Positions 12,263 through 25,125 of a stretch of 64,000 nt of DNA are shown one piece after another. Source of the stretch: Ceraceosorus guamensis (lineage: Eukaryota > Basidiomycota > Exobasidiomycetes > Ceraceosorales > Ceraceosoraceae); assembly GCF_003144195.1 (NCBI RefSeq), contig NW_020290028.1:124001-188000 (forward strand), read 5' to 3'. Every line of letters starts with the position of its first letter. Positions within the stretch are counted from its first letter, which is position 1. The notes beneath the pieces were generated by a model that was not told the origin of the DNA, searched no databases, and was given only the letters and a program-made list of their open reading frames with translations. Made by a program: the position numbers and the translations under genes.

Positions 12263-12991
12263 ATGTCTGTGGATGCTGCCAAGGAGGGCTTTTTCAAGGC
12301 CGATCACTTTGCTGTCGCAGGAGCGTCGTGAGTTCTTATGTGAACGTTATCCGCGATCGAGCATGCGAACGTCTCAAATCAGAATGCATCGCTTTGCAGC
12401 AAGGACCCTTCAAAGATCGGCAACAAAGTGAGCATTCATGCGTAGCCTGCGCTGTTCTCCAACCACCCTGCTCATCGCTCATTCGCCTGTCAAGCGAAAT
12501 GGTCATGCCCGCGACTGACCTACACCGTCTTCTTACTGCGCTTGCAGGTGATGAAATGGTACAAAGCGCATGGGTTCGAGCCGATTCCCATTCATCCCAA
12601 GGAGGCTTCGATCGAGGGCGCATCCACAATTTCGAGCGTCTTTGACATCTACGAGCCCAAGACGACGAGCGTGTCGATCATCACTCCGCCGCATGTCAGC
12701 ATCAACATTGTCAAGACTGCTCTGCTGGAACTGGATGTTGCAGGAATTTGGCTTCAGGTGAGTAGGACGCCGCCACAGGACTTGCATGCCTCGTCTGGCT
12801 TTGCTGAATCTTTGCCATGCTCCTCGCTTCACACGCATTGGAACGCATACCCACAGCCTGGAGCAGAGAATGCAGAAATACAGCAGTATATCGACACGAT
12901 GCCAGATGAGCTCAAGAACAGGGTGGTACTTGGCGGCCCATGCATTTTGGTCGAAGGAGCAGCGCTCGCAAAAGCTCAGGGCAAGCTGTAG
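12263..12991 (+). CDS. CoA-binding domain protein (YccU/CoA_binding_2 family)
   Basis: A small Rossmann-fold protein of the CoA-binding family related to bacterial YccU. Four exons, 12263-12327, 12400-12427, 12548-12757 and 12857-12991, give about 145 residues, the normal family length. The spliced protein reads AVAGASKDPSKIGNKVMKWY (the nucleotide-binding turn), then IPIHPKEASIEG, SVSIITPPHVS, GIWLQPGAENAEI and VVLGGPCILVE, all in family order. The second exon is only 28 nt. It is supported because it supplies exactly the missing SKDPSKIGNK segment and keeps phase. The biochemical role of the family is poorly known; binding of CoA or a similar nucleotide is inferred from homology. Confidence 0.88.
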
Positions 12992-13802
12992 CGCATGCTG
13001 CTCGCAAGGTCCTGGCCGCGTTTAGTAGGACTGCTTTCTTAAGCAGAAAGTTGTCCCTGGTCTTGTCGCGCTTTCTATTTGTCGTCTCTCGCCGGCAATG
13101 CATGAGGTTTATTCTGCTTACCCCCCTCTTACACACGAAGCAAAGCACTCGCCACTCGTGCTGGAATCGGCTCTGCCAACGACCTAACGACATGCTCTTT
13201 TCTGTCCGTCGCCGAGGCCCATGCATGTCTGAGGGCAAAGGCGTTGCAACGAATTGCTGGTACTCGCCCTCGCGAGCGTGACATTGTGATGAGTGGCAGC
13301 CAAGGCAGCGTGCCATGACCCGTGCTACATTTCGTTTGCTGAGAAGTGAATGTTAATCGATGCTGTTGTCTGAGGCGCTGCTGAAGACTTGGGATCAATG
13401 TGCTAGCATCGGAAGCGTGCTAGACAATGACATCCCACCCCACGATGATGTGATCATGAAGTCGAACTGGAATTTTGATTCCTGAATGAGGCTACATGCG
13501 AGCCAAGAGGAGGCACGGGCTCGATCTCGTCCTGCACGCATTTGAACAACCCACGTGGGTGTCCAAGCCAATGCACGGACGCTTCATTCAGCAGCGCCAT
13601 ACACGGTATCGTGCAGCCCTTCCAACGCCGAGCATCCACACGCGCGCCCCGGGTCTACTGTATGATCAACACCTGCAGCTACCCCTTTGACATTCACGAT
13701 TGTAGCTGCGCACCCACCTAGACGGCACAACATCCTTGCTTGTCTCCACATCATAACAACCCTTCTGAGCCCGCTTCCCTCACCACACAAATCAGATACA
13801 AA
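12992..13802. other. Intergenic between the CoA-binding gene and GDI1
   Basis: Tandem spacing of about 0.8 kb. It holds the 3' region of the CoA-binding gene and the promoter of the Rab GDI gene. An ATTCACGATT element lies at about 13691, roughly 110 bases before the GDI start. No further gene is seen. Confidence 0.5.
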
Positions 13803-15691
13803 ATGGATGAAAAGTGAGTGCGGATGCTTTGCGTATGCGCAATCGCGAGCGCAGTCTGACTATGCCCTATTATGATCGCCCCTTCCCCGCACAGGTACGA
13901 CGCCATCATTCTCGGCACAGGAGTGACGGAATGCGTCCTGTCCGCGCTCCTGTCCGTCGAGGGCAAGAAAGTCTTGCACATTGACCGCAACGACTACTAC
14001 GGAGCAGACTGCGCCAGTCTAAACTTGACCCAGCTTTGGCAAAAGTTTAGACCTGGTCAAGAGCCACCAAAGGATATCGGTCGTGACAGAGACTATGCAG
14101 TTGATCTCATTGCCAAATTTATGATGGCCAATGGGGAACTGACAAAGATGCTGGTTCACACTGATGTGACCAGATACCTGGAGTTCAAACAAATTGCGGG
14201 CTCCTACGTTTTCCGCGATGGTAGAGTGGCCAAAGTGCCGGCTACGGAGATGGAAGCGGTCAGGAGCTCCCTCATGGGTCTCTTTGAGAAGCGCAGAGCA
14301 AAGAAGTTCTTCGAGTTCCTTCAAAACTGGAAGGACGATGATCCTGCCACACACCAGGGTGAGTCCGACTTCACACTGCGCTCCCCGGCCCCTAACAGCT
14401 CTTCAGGCGGCCACAGTCCGCTTACGGACCTGTACGACACCTCGATGCGGTACTTGTCTGTTGCTGATGTCCCTTCGGTTGTGTAATCCTGCAGGGTTGA
14501 GTCTGGATAACGACAACATGACGAAAATTTTCGACTACTTTGGTCTTGAGCCTGGCACACGCGACTTCATTGGTCATGCTATGGCCCTTCATCTCGAAGA
14601 CTCGTGAGTTCCTGTGTCGGAAGGTATGCCCCGCGAGAGCCAGCACATCGCTTGACAGCAAGCTGACTGGCTCATGTCTCCCACAGCTACATGCAGCGAC
14701 CTGCGAGAGAGACGTATGACCGCATCATCTTGTACACATCCTCAATGGCGCGTTACGGCAAGTCGCCTTACATCTACCCTCTTTACGGGTTGGGCGAGCT
14801 CCCTCAAGCATTTGCTCGTCTTTCCGCCATCTACGGAGGTACCTACATGCTTGACAAGCCTGTCGACGAAATCGTGGTAGATGAAGAGACTGGAAAGTTC
14901 AAGGGAGTCCGAAGTGGCGAGGAGACTGTCTATGCGGATCTAGTCATTGGTGACCCAAGCTACTTTAGACAGGGCGTTGGAGCGGCTGACAAGAGGAAAC
15001 AGCTGGTCAGGGAGACAGCCAAAGTTGTCAGAGCTATTTGTTTGCTCAAGCATCCCATTCCAAACACGGACAACACCGACTCCACTCAGCTCATCATCCC
15101 TCAGAACCAGGTCAACCGCAAGCACGGTGAGTAAGTGTGCGTATGGGTCGCAGATTGAGTTTCTTGCTGAGTGTCGGCGATCCTACTTGTAGACATTTAT
15201 GTTGCCGAGGTCTCGAGCGCTCAGAACATTTGCGCCAAGGACATCTACGTTGCGCAGGTGAGTACAGGAGCTGGAAACTACACGATCGAGCTTGTCACCT
15301 GAAAGACCGATACTCTGTGCCGCGCAGGTCTCGACCATCGTCGAGAGCTCTACACCCGAGTTGGAGCTTCGACCGGGTTTCGAACTTCTTGGTCCCATCT
15401 TTGAAAAGTGAGTTGTCTCTACACGGTATCGCGCTCCGTCGCTTCACTTTCCTGCTAGCGCGTGCTTACGCTGCTGCGCCTTGTGTGTCTGAAATCAGGT
15501 TCGTCACTGTTGCGCCAGTCGAAGAGCCCTTGGAGGACGGCAAGGAAAGCAACATCTACATTACGCGCTCCCTCGATGCTACTTCTCACTTCGAGACGCT
15601 TGTGGATGATGTTCACTCCGTCTTTGAGAGGTGCATGGGCAAGGGTCTCGTCCTCAAGAAGCGAGAGGAGGGAGCTCAAGTTCAGGAGTAG
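13803..15691 (+). CDS. GDI1: Rab GDP-dissociation inhibitor
   Basis: Rab GDI extracts GDP-bound, prenylated Rab GTPases from membranes and recycles them through the cytosol. Seven exons, 13803-13813, 13895-14358, 14495-14603, 14687-15126, 15193-15257, 15328-15407 and 15499-15691, give about 453 residues, the usual GDI size. The N-terminus [20 protein letters not shown], then [59 protein letters not shown] and [13 protein letters not shown] are the conserved GDI/REP segments. The first exon codes only MDE plus two bases of Lys (11 nt). The start is secure because it restores the canonical MDEKYD N-terminus in phase. Confidence 0.95.
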
Positions 15692-15979
15692 AGGTGAAGG
15701 CGGCCTGTACAAATTCGGAAAATTTCTTGCTTGCATTCCACCGCGCTGGTTTTGACACCTAACGGCTATCACGGACGGAAGCACCGCCCGCTTCCTTGGC
15801 ATAGCCTCCCTCTGTCAAGCTTCGATTGAAGCGACCTCGGCACTGACCAATTCGCTAATGACAACATCGATCTTCGAGCCCGTACATTCGTTTGCGCTTG
15901 CGCTCGTCGTCGAAGTTCGTGTCCATCATCGCAGTCACGGCCCGGTGATCATCGATGTCCCGACAAAAGGTCATGCATT

Positions 15980-17227
15980 TCAAGCCCTGCGAACCTTGGG
16001 CATACCAGGCACGATGACCTCCCCAAGAACAGCCCTGGCTTCGAGTCCGACGCGCGGCAAGATGGCCTCGAACCTGTTCTGATCCTTTTTGAAGAGATAT
16101 TTGAGGAGCTTGGCTCGTTGTTGAACCAGGTTGGACATGCTGCGTCGATTTGAATGATCCTTGCGGTGTCCATCATTAAGATGGAAAAGGAGGGAACGGA
16201 TGCGGTAGGTGAGGACGGCAGCTGTTGGCGTGCGAAGCGAGTGAGAGACAGCAAAGGAGAAGGAGTGAGATGCGTGCTACTTGGCTATGCCCCAGCTTTG
16301 ACGTGTCAAGCCTCGACACTACGCACCTTGTACCTCGACGCTGCCCGTATCTCTGGGAAGTCGAGGACCGCGATTGCCAAAGTGATCAATGATCCTACGA
16401 ATATTCTCCACCTGAATGCCCTTAGCGCTCGCATTTCGCAGATCCAATATCCTCGAGAGCGTATCGCTCTTGACTTTTTCCGCCTCTTCCATCCTCTCCA
16501 AATCCTCTTCTGCCGCTTTCAAAGCTCCCGAATCTCCTCTTGATAATTGGAGAGCGTGAGCATTGAGCACATTATCCTCTGCCACTATGGTCGGCAAATG
16601 ACCAAACAACGTCTTTCGATCCGACAGTGTCAGGCCGAAATTCAGACGAAGTGGGCCGCCCTCTCTCTCAGCTTGAAGTCGCTCCTCTTCGCGAGCAGCC
16701 TTGACGGACTCGGGCAGATCTTCCAGTTCCGAAATGGGCACCAAGTTGCCTCTTCGATCTTCTTTTATACCCCACACTACGTCCCTATCCAGTAACAGTC
16801 CTGCCAATTCACATTCCTTCCACAAGCTCTCTCCCTTGGCGTTGAGTTGATGTCCCAGAATGGGATCAGGCTTGGAAGCTTCAAAGAGCCGCCTTTTGAG
16901 CTCTTGCGTATCCTGATTGCGCTGCTTCTTTAGCTTGGCAGCTTTTCTCTGTCGAGGAGTCCGCTGAGCGAAGACATGGCAGGTACTGCTCGTGTGGAAT
17001 GGAGATGATGCTGAGGGCGTGACTTGCCGAGCAGGAATGCGAGAAGTTGAGGCGAGTGCATCGGACAGCGATCGAAGGGATGACAAGCCTGGGGCAATGA
17101 GCACAAGTCAGTCGTGGGGCGCTATATACGAATGAAGCCATGAAAGACAATATCGGCTGCACTGGATCGAAGACTGACCTTGCTCGAACTGCCCGCTTAG
17201 CCTCATTCCTCCTCGTAAAGCACACAT
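15980..17227 (-). CDS. MRPS28: Mitochondrial small-subunit ribosomal protein uS15m
   Basis: Component of the mitochondrial ribosomal small subunit. Three exons, 17227-17179, 17088-16327 and 16221-15980, give about 350 residues. The S15 fold is C-terminal and is split by the last intron: GSVEVQ joins AAVLTYRIRSL, followed by DGHRKDHSNRRSMSNLVQQR and AKLLKYLFKKD. The long N-terminal extension carries a basic, Ser-rich start consistent with mitochondrial import (inference) and a Lys/Arg-rich coiled region. Bacterial S15 is about 89 residues and yeast Mrps28 about 286, so an extension is normal for the mitochondrial form. It is convergent with GDI1, leaving under 300 bases between stop codons. 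Confidence 0.9.
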
Positions 17228-18036
17228 CCTAAAACCTGACTATTGCGAGGCACGGTAGAGCCGCCTGCTCGGTGCTGTTTGCGATCCTGCGCAAATGGAC
17301 AATGCGCTGATGATGCGCTGCCTCTTGAATGATCACGACGTGCGGGGAGGATTTGGACGAGGCCGGCAGTGAAGGATTGGACGATCCCGCCGATTCTCAC
17401 CCTTCTAGCCTCTTGCAAATCAGTCTGAGTGAATCAACAATCACGGAGTGTGCACGCTGATGGAGTCGAGAAGGTGGATTCGTGATTTGATTTTGGTGTC
17501 AGCCTCACCACGTGGCAGAGTGTTCGATCACGTGGCCTATCTACGAACTGACGCGAATACCCGCCTCGGGCATCGGACACGACGCGGCACCGGAGAGCGC
17601 GTCAGGGTGCATAGAGCCGCTTGCATGGACGGCGACAGGAGCGAGGCTTGATGACTGAGGGGCGCTCTCTGGTTCGCTCGCCAAGGGAATCACGACCGCG
17701 ACTGACTGAAAGCGGAACATGTCGGTTGTGGACGTTCGGTGGTCCGGTATGGCTGTATCCCCGTCCGCCCCGCTGGATTCGGCTTGTCTGTCTCCTTTCG
17801 TGAGGCTTTGAGCAGCTCTGCTAACCACATTCACAGTTAGTCCACGAGCTTTGATCACCTCGCCACCAACCCCACCCACCACACTTCTTGCGAACGCGAG
17901 CCTCGCGTAACCGCAACGCTTTGAACGCGACACTCTGCTTGTGTCCCACACACAGCGCAAGCAGTCTCTATCTGCTAGTCACTACATCACCCGTCACAGT
18001 GGAAGCGCAGGCCTCTTGCTCCGCATCTAGTCGACA
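17228..18036. other. Divergent intergenic region, uS15m / ETF-QO
   Basis: A shared upstream region for two mitochondrial genes read in opposite directions, so it may act as a bidirectional promoter. It contains ATTCGTGATTTGATTTT near 17471, a copy of the recurrent TCACGA-type motif. No gene is recognised. Confidence 0.45.
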
Positions 18037-20243
18037 ATGATCGCTCCCAGGCTCGCAGCGGCAGCCGCGGGCTCTTCTGGAGCTCTGAGCAGCGCCTCTT
18101 CCTCAGCAGCTCGCACCACAGCGCCACGCACGCTCTCTGCCTTGCGCTCCGGCACCACCTTTGGCCTTTCGCGCAACTTGTCAAGCAGCGTCATCTCGAG
18201 CCCCCGATCGGATGCACGCGCACATGCTTCTCGCACCCCTCTCGAATCTCGACGATTCTTGAACACATCCGCTTCTGCTCACCAAGCTACGCCCGTAGAC
18301 GATGCGACTGCGAGAGTGGATCAAGAAGCTGCAGATTCCGACGCTGGTTTCAACTTGGAGGATGTTGAGAGAGTGACGGATGTGGCGGATGTGCTCATCG
18401 TGGGAGGTGGACCGGCTGGTCTGTCCGCTGCTATTCGTATCAAACAGTTGGCGGAACAAAAGGGTGAAGAGATCAGAGTCGTATTGCTCGAAAAGGGCGC
18501 GGAAGTTGGTAAGTAGACTTGGCAGCGCGCAGAGCCTTGCTTGAACAATGCAGGACCGAGCACCGTCAAGGCGGTATGGTCTCTTCGCAAGCAGCATCAC
18601 TGACCCACTCGACTGCTTTTCCTGTTTTGGTAGGTAATCACATCTTGTCAGGCGCAGTGATCCAGACCAATGCGCTGGATGAGCTGTTCCCCGACTGGAA
18701 GGAGTTGGGCGCGCCGTTGAATCAACCGGCCACAGAGGATCAAATGCGCTTCCTCACTCCCACGGGCTCCTTTCCCATGCCCAAGCCGCCTCAGATGTCC
18801 AACGAAGGCAACTACATTGTCAGCCTGTCGCGCTTCACTGCATGGCTCGGAGAGAAGGCCGAGGAGCTGGGCGTCGAGATTTACCCTGGCTTTGCTGGTG
18901 CCAAGCTGGTGTGGGAAACAGATGAGGCTGGTAACAAGATTGGGATCAAGGGTGTGACCACCAACGAAATAGGTCTTGGTAAAGATGGCCAACCCAAGGA
19001 TTCGTTCGAACCTGGAATGGAGTTCCATGCACCTCTGACGCTCTTTGCAGAGGGAGCACACGGCAGCTTGTCCCAGCAAGTCATCAAGGATCTCAAGCTT
19101 CGCGAAGCGGTGGGGGCAGATGAACAGACCTACGGCTTGGGAGTCAAGGAGGTTTGGAAGGTCAAGCCCGAGAAGCACAAGGCTGGACTATGCACCCACA
19201 CCTTGGGTTGGCCCTTGCCACTCGACACGTACGGTGGCTCTTGGTGCTACCACATGGAGGATAACATGGTCTCGGTCGGCTTGGTAGTAGGGTTGGACTA
19301 CCCCAACCCTTACCTGAGCCCATTTAGAGAGTTTCAGAAGATGAAGCATCATCCTTTCTTCGCTGATCTGCTCGAAGGTGGAGAATGCGTGGCGTACGGA
19401 GCTCGGGCTCTCAATGAGGGAGGATATCAGAGCATTCCTAAACTGCATTTCCCCGGAGGTGCTCTAATCGGATGCTCTGCCGGCTTCCTGAACGTTCCGA
19501 AGATCAAAGGCACACACAACGCCATGAAGAGCGGCATGTTGGCTGCGGACGCCGCTGTTGATGCGCTTCTTGCGCAGAAGGCCTCGGCCGCAGATGGCGA
19601 GGCGGCAGCACAGTCTGAGTCCGAGTCTGACGAGGAAGAGATCGAGCTGAAGCCGAGAATCGACTTGGCAGAGTACAAGAAGCTGCTGGACGGATCTTGG
19701 GTGATGGAGGAGCTGAAAGAGGTGCGAAACCTTCGACCTTCCTTCCACTCTCCGCTTGGATTCTGGGGAGGCATCGCCTACTCGGGATTGGACAGCTTGA
19801 TCCTCAAGGGACGCACGCCTTGGACTTTCCACCACGCCGGCGAGGACAGGGCGCAGACTAAGCCGGCATCGGAGTGCAAGCCCATCGAGTATCCTCGTCC
19901 GGATGGCAAAATCTCCTTTGACATCCTGACCTCTGTGAGCAGGACTGGAACGAACCATGCGGAAGATCAACCTGTTCATCTACACGTCAAGGGTGGAGAT
20001 TATGCGGGTCACACGGAGAGGAATGTGGGAACGTACGATGGGCTGTTAGGAAGAGCTTGTCCGGCTGCCGTTTATGAGTATGTGGATGCTGAAGGTGGAG
20101 AGGAACACGCCAGAGGGACGAAGTTCAACATTTCCAGCCAGAACTGCATCCACTGCAAGACTTGCTCAATCAAGGTTCCTGATGCTAGCATCGAGTGGCG
20201 CGTACCAGAGGGCGGTGGAGGTCCAAAGTACTCCCTCACCTAA
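18037..20243 (+). CDS. CIR2: Electron transfer flavoprotein-ubiquinone oxidoreductase (ETF-QO)
   Basis: Inner mitochondrial membrane FAD and 4Fe-4S enzyme passing electrons from ETF (fatty-acid and amino-acid oxidation) to ubiquinone. Two exons, 18037-18508 and 18634-20243, give about 693 residues. The N-terminal Ala/Ser/Arg-rich stretch (RTTAPRTLSALRSG) is consistent with a mitochondrial presequence. The FAD motif DVLIVGGGPAGLSAAIR sits near residue 120. The ubiquinone-binding and flavoprotein regions include GAEVGNHILSGAVIQTNAL across the intron. The C-terminal cluster motif NCIHCKTCSIKVPDASIEW provides cysteine ligands of the 4Fe-4S centre. A Ser/Glu-rich acidic insertion (SESESDEEEIEL) near residue 520 makes it somewhat longer than the usual 600-640. 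Confidence 0.95.
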
Positions 20244-20542
20244 TTTTTTTGTGCGAGCAAGCCATATCGCTCCAGGATTACTTGCTCTTGCAATCACGTC
20301 GCTTTTCCCACTTTCGCGCACAAGTAATATCGATGCATCTAGAAAGTGCGCCTGTCGTGCTTGTTGACTCATGTAGTGCAGCCAGTCCAATCTGCTGATC
20401 AAGTCGTTTGCACTAGAGGGCTATCTGATGTGATCTTGCAATCTCAATGTCTTGGTCGTGCGCAGATGAATGTGTGAGGGACGGCATGTGGATTGAATAT
20501 GGATACATGGATGAGAGGGTCGAATCATTCACCCGCTAAAGG

Positions 20543-23500
20543 TCACGCGATAGGCTGACGACAACTAGGACAATTCTTGACCGATCTGAGCAGCTGCAAA
20601 GCGCAGCTCTCGTGGAAGATGTGCAAACAAGGGAAAATGCAAGCTTCTTGAAGCGGCCTGAATTGGTTCAAGCAGATCGTGCACTTGTCCACCCTCACAC
20701 CGGCCACTCCCAACTTTTGCTTGATCTTGCCTTCCTTTGTCGTCCTGCGACTCAGAAGCTCCACCCGAGCCACTGCCAAGTTGGACATTTCTTCGACCGT
20801 AGCGCGAGTCTCTTTGCCCGGTCCCAAAAAATCTGCTAAAGTAGCAAGCTCATCATAGTGATCTCCTGCCTGTTCTAGGCGCGAAGCCAGAAAATCTAAA
20901 TCGGTAAAGCCGATAGACGCTTGTCTCGTGGGGCGCTGCAGCGCATCTGCCACCTCAGCAGTTGGCACTGCTTCACTTTCGGAAGCAGAAGATCCTCCTG
21001 ATGGCAGAGCAGGAGAGTTCCTTGCATCACCGTTTGCTGTTCCGCTCCCTGTCTGAGCTTCGAAGACATCATGCGCTGTGCTCGCTGCAGGTCTCTTCGG
21101 GCCATGTGACGGAGCGTCTTGCTGGGAAGGCGAGCTGGTCCCCACCGGAATGGTAGGAGGATTTGGCAGAGGACGTCGGGCGGTGAAGGAGCCAAAAAGA
21201 GGTTCACGCCTGGGCTCGAATGAGCGCACGTCATCCGAAACAAAGGTTTCAACAGCTGACGCATCTGTTGAACTGGGCGCATGTGCATTCTGGCTTGAGG
21301 TGACAGGGCTTTTGTCAGAGCTTTGTGGCTCGGCCATGCGTGACGCTCGAGTGGCTCGACTTCGAGACAAAGCGCCCGGTGGAGGAGGAGGCGGTGGCCG
21401 CCTGCGAAGTACGCTCATGCGCCTGTCCAAGCTTTGTGTATCGACGGATTCCTTGGACGCCAGGGCGGCACCACTTGCTTCATTGCGAGATGGATTGCGC
21501 TCTGGAACCTGGACTGGTCCATCGTCTACCAACTGCACCGGGCTACGAGATTGCGAAGGTGCGGCACTCTCAAATCGCGAGATGAGCGTAGATACGCGTC
21601 CTCCATTGTTGCTCATGGCACGATCAGGCGAGAGCGGTTCTTGCAGCGCGTCTTGCTCTTCCTGAGGGATGTAAGCCAGCCAAGATGGAGTGCCGCCTGG
21701 TCTTGGAGGCGCACCATTGCTCGACCATGAATGCTTTTCCGGAGCGTAATGCCTCGTCTCTGCCGTTATGGTGGGCAGGCGGCCGAGCGGTCTGGGTGCA
21801 CCGCTCGAACGTGGATTGACAAAGCTAGTGGGTCGCAGCCCAGCGTGAGTGGGAGCTGAGAGGTTTAGCGCTGAGGCGGGAGTCGCTGTCGCACCACGAA
21901 CGAGCAACGCCTCCAGAGCGGTGAGAGAGTCGTTGTTGGAGCCATTGGTGGTCGTTCTTAGGCGGGTCAGCTGGGCAAGGGCCTGTGCTCGGGCTTTGTC
22001 GGGATCGGTAGAGGATACAGGCGGTCGCGGAAGCGCCTTTGGTCCGCTTTGTCTAGGCTTGACGGGCTCGGTCAGGGGCTGTCGGAACAAAGACCGACCG
22101 TCCCTACCAGATCGAACACTCGCCTCGTCTTGCATCGGCTCTGGCGGACTGCGTTCAGTGAAGCTGTCTGTCACCTCACCAGCTCTGCCATCGTGTAATG
22201 GGGTGACGAAGAGACCCTTGAGGCGAGAGCTTACAGCAGGTCGGAGCGTGCCTTGCGTGTCAACAGCATTGTGTGCCATTCGCGGTGCTGCCGAAGCTCT
22301 TAGCGTCGCGTTTGCGTCTTCCAAAGATTCGTCCGAGAAGCTGCCGCTGCTGCCATCGTCCTCTTCGAACGTGCCAGCAGCAGTAGCCATGGAGGAAAGG
22401 GGTGGCGCATCATGCCCACGACTCGGAGGCAAAGAGTCCGGTGATTGTGCTGGTAGCCACCTTTCGGGTCGCATCGGAGTCTTGCCCTTGTCTACGCGGC
22501 CGGGAGACAATGTGCGCAAGACGCTATCGGCAATTTTGTCGTCCTCGACGGGATCTTCTACGAAATGAGCGCGGCGACTGCTTTGCGTGGATGTGCTCGT
22601 AACGGACGAAGCACGAGACAAGGAAATATTCGCAGGATCTACTCTACTCTGCCTTTCGGCGCCGTTCACCAGTCTAAATTCGAGTGGGTGCCGTTGTCGA
22701 GTTGGATTAGCGGCGGTAATTCCATCTTCTTCGCTCGAAGAATCGTCTGGACGGCCCATTTCATCGCTAGACGACTCGCTGCTCGAAGAATAGGCAGCGC
22801 CTCCTCGAGACCGTCCAAGAACAAGCGGAGGTGGTGCTCGCGGCACAGGACCAGAAAGATCAGTATAGTTGAGAGAGTCAGAGCGAAGTCGAGCAAATCT
22901 TCCTGGCACTTTGAGTTCCTCATCCGTATCGCTATCTGCTACTGCCGAAGGTGGAGCTCCTGCTCTTTGTAGCGCTTCTATCGCGCGTTTGTCTGCTTGC
23001 CAGTCCTCCTCCGAATCATCTGATTCAGAGAGAGATGTAGCACGCTCGATTTTATGTTGCGCTAAGGCGTACAGGGCGGCATTGTCTTCGCCAGGCGCGA
23101 CGTTACTGGACACAGAGGAGATACGACCAGGAGCTTTGACGAGCTCGACAGGTTGTGCCGAGGCAGCGGCCCACAAAGCACCACGGCGCTGCGCTGCGGC
23201 AGTCGCATCATCCCTGAATCTTGTGTGACTCTCACTCGCAGGCCGTGACCTCAGTCGAGTCGCCTTGCCTCTTGCCATTGACCTGGTAGTGGCAGTCTTC
23301 TTGGGCAGCTCTTCGTTTCGAGAAAGAGGAGATGAGACAGCTCCATTCGCTCTGCTGTCGGATACGACTCTACGATGTGACGCGCGCCTCGAAAGCCCTT
23401 GTGCGCCCTGAGCGGCTAGCGTCCTGCTGCTGAAGGAAGTCGAAGCGGCCTGCTCGACCGCGTCGACTGGAGCTGGTGCGCTTACCGACGTCCTAAGACC

Positions 23501-25125
23501 GCTGCCTGGGGTTGTACTTTGCAGTCGGAGTGCCTCTGCAGGCTTCGACCCTCCCGCTGGCTGCGTAGGGCGAGGTGCGGATGCTGAGTGTGCTTGGCTG
23601 GACGCAGCCGAGGATTCTGAAGCTCTATCAGAGCCTGTTGCATGAGCGCGCTCGCCACTTCCGTTCGCTGGTGGTGTGACAGTCGACAGGCGGGGGCTTT
23701 GGGCCTCTGTTAGTTGCGTCCACGAGTCTGCATTTCCTCCTACTTCTTGCAACAAGGTGTTCTGGTGTCGCCGGTTCCGAGCCTCTAAGACCAACGCCCC
23801 CAGATCGACGGAATTCACGGCGCTTCGGTCTGTGTCGTCCGCTTGACCTTCCTTGTTCTCAACCGGTGTCGCCGCCGGCAGGGTGGAAACTCCATCAAGC
23901 GGCGCACGCTCGTCGAGCGCACTCTCATGCGGCGGTGCATGGGAGCTATCTGGCTGGGCGCCTTCAAGGAATCTACCATCCGCGAACGACTGGAGATGGC
24001 CTCTCCTCCGTGCTTCCCTTTCCATGCGCTCCTCGAAAGGTAGCCCCTCCTCGACGTCCCTCTCCCACGCGCTCAAGAGTCTTGGTGCCTTATCGCCCGC
24101 TTCGCTCTCAGATCCAGAGCTGCTCTCTTCGCTTCGAAATTCGGGAGGCGGGGAGTTTGGTATTCGAGGCTGACTTGGTGGTCCGGGCGCCTGAGGTGGA
24201 GCCTCACCAGCAGGATAAATAGGAGGCAAGTCCAATTCGCCGAGGTCATCCACAAGAATGTCGTCGGCGCCTGGTACCTGGCCGAGAAAAGAGGCGCTAT
24301 AAATGTCTGTGCGTTGCCGTGCTGTGCTGAAGTCGGCGATCTCGGCCAAAGCAGCGGCATCTGCTGCCGCATATGCCGCCGCTGTGCTGTCGGGTGCTCG
24401 AGTCGTGTCGTCTGCTGGATGGCCACCTGAGGGGCGTGTAGATGGACTGCTCGTGGTGTGAGCAGGTAGCGATCGAGTGCTTGAGCGAGAAGTGGGGCGA
24501 GGAGTGCCAAGCTGAGTGAAGCTGGCCGAGCTTGGCGGCCGAACGTCTTCCAGAGCAGGCCTTCTCCTTCTACCATCTGACCTGTGCGTAGCGCTATGAC
24601 CATTGCGGTCGGAATTTGGACCCTCTGAAACGGAGCCTCGCCTCTCTTCTCCGCTTATTCGAGCGCTAGCACTCGCACTACTAAGTGTCGCAGACGCGAC
24701 ACTTTGGCCCAGTGAAACTCCAGCCAAAGCGCTGGCAGCAGCATTAGCAGCTGCTGCTTTCTTCTTCTTCACTTTGGCACGCTTATCCCGAGCTTCTTGT
24801 CGCTTGCGTCTCATGTTGTCTGGTGCTGTTAAGGCGACTCGTCTATCGTTGACATCGATATTGGGCTCCGAGCTCGACCCTGCGACCGCTCCACCGGACG
24901 TGGGAGCGGGGAGGGTCGCTACCAAGGATGAGGATGACGCATGATGCTGCAAAGTGTAGAGTTGATTTCTGGACGAGACTGTCCGCATGCCTGCGGAGGG
25001 GGGCCGCAGTCCGGCTGCTCATTGGCAAGAGGGAGATGTGGTCAGCGTGATCAAGTACGTGCAGCGTTATGCGCTTCCACAGACTCACGCCCGGTGCCTA
25101 TCGCCTCGCCTCGTCTTGGCGGCAT
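20543..25125 (-). CDS. Large disordered protein with C-terminal RING finger (probable E3 ligase)
   Basis: A single long exon (24990-20543), preceded by a probable 37-nt first exon (25125-25089, MPPRRGEAIGTG), gives about 1494 residues. If that exon is not used, translation could start at 24988. Most of the protein is Ser/Pro/Ala/Arg-rich and looks disordered, with a polyproline run (RRRPPPPPPPGAL). The last 45 residues form a RING finger: CTICLNQF, then FPCLHIFHESC and CPSCRQPI, the C3H2C3-type ligand pattern. A conserved-looking helical segment (FTDLDFLASRLEQAGDHYDE) lies just before it. RING fingers of this type recruit E2 ubiquitin-conjugating enzymes, so E3 ligase activity is inferred. 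I cannot name an orthologue. Confidence 0.82.

Noticed and set aside
21849-22568. 239-codon plus-strand frame opposite the RING gene
   Set aside because: Antisense to the Ser-rich coding sequence; its Ser/Arg composition is explained by the complement.
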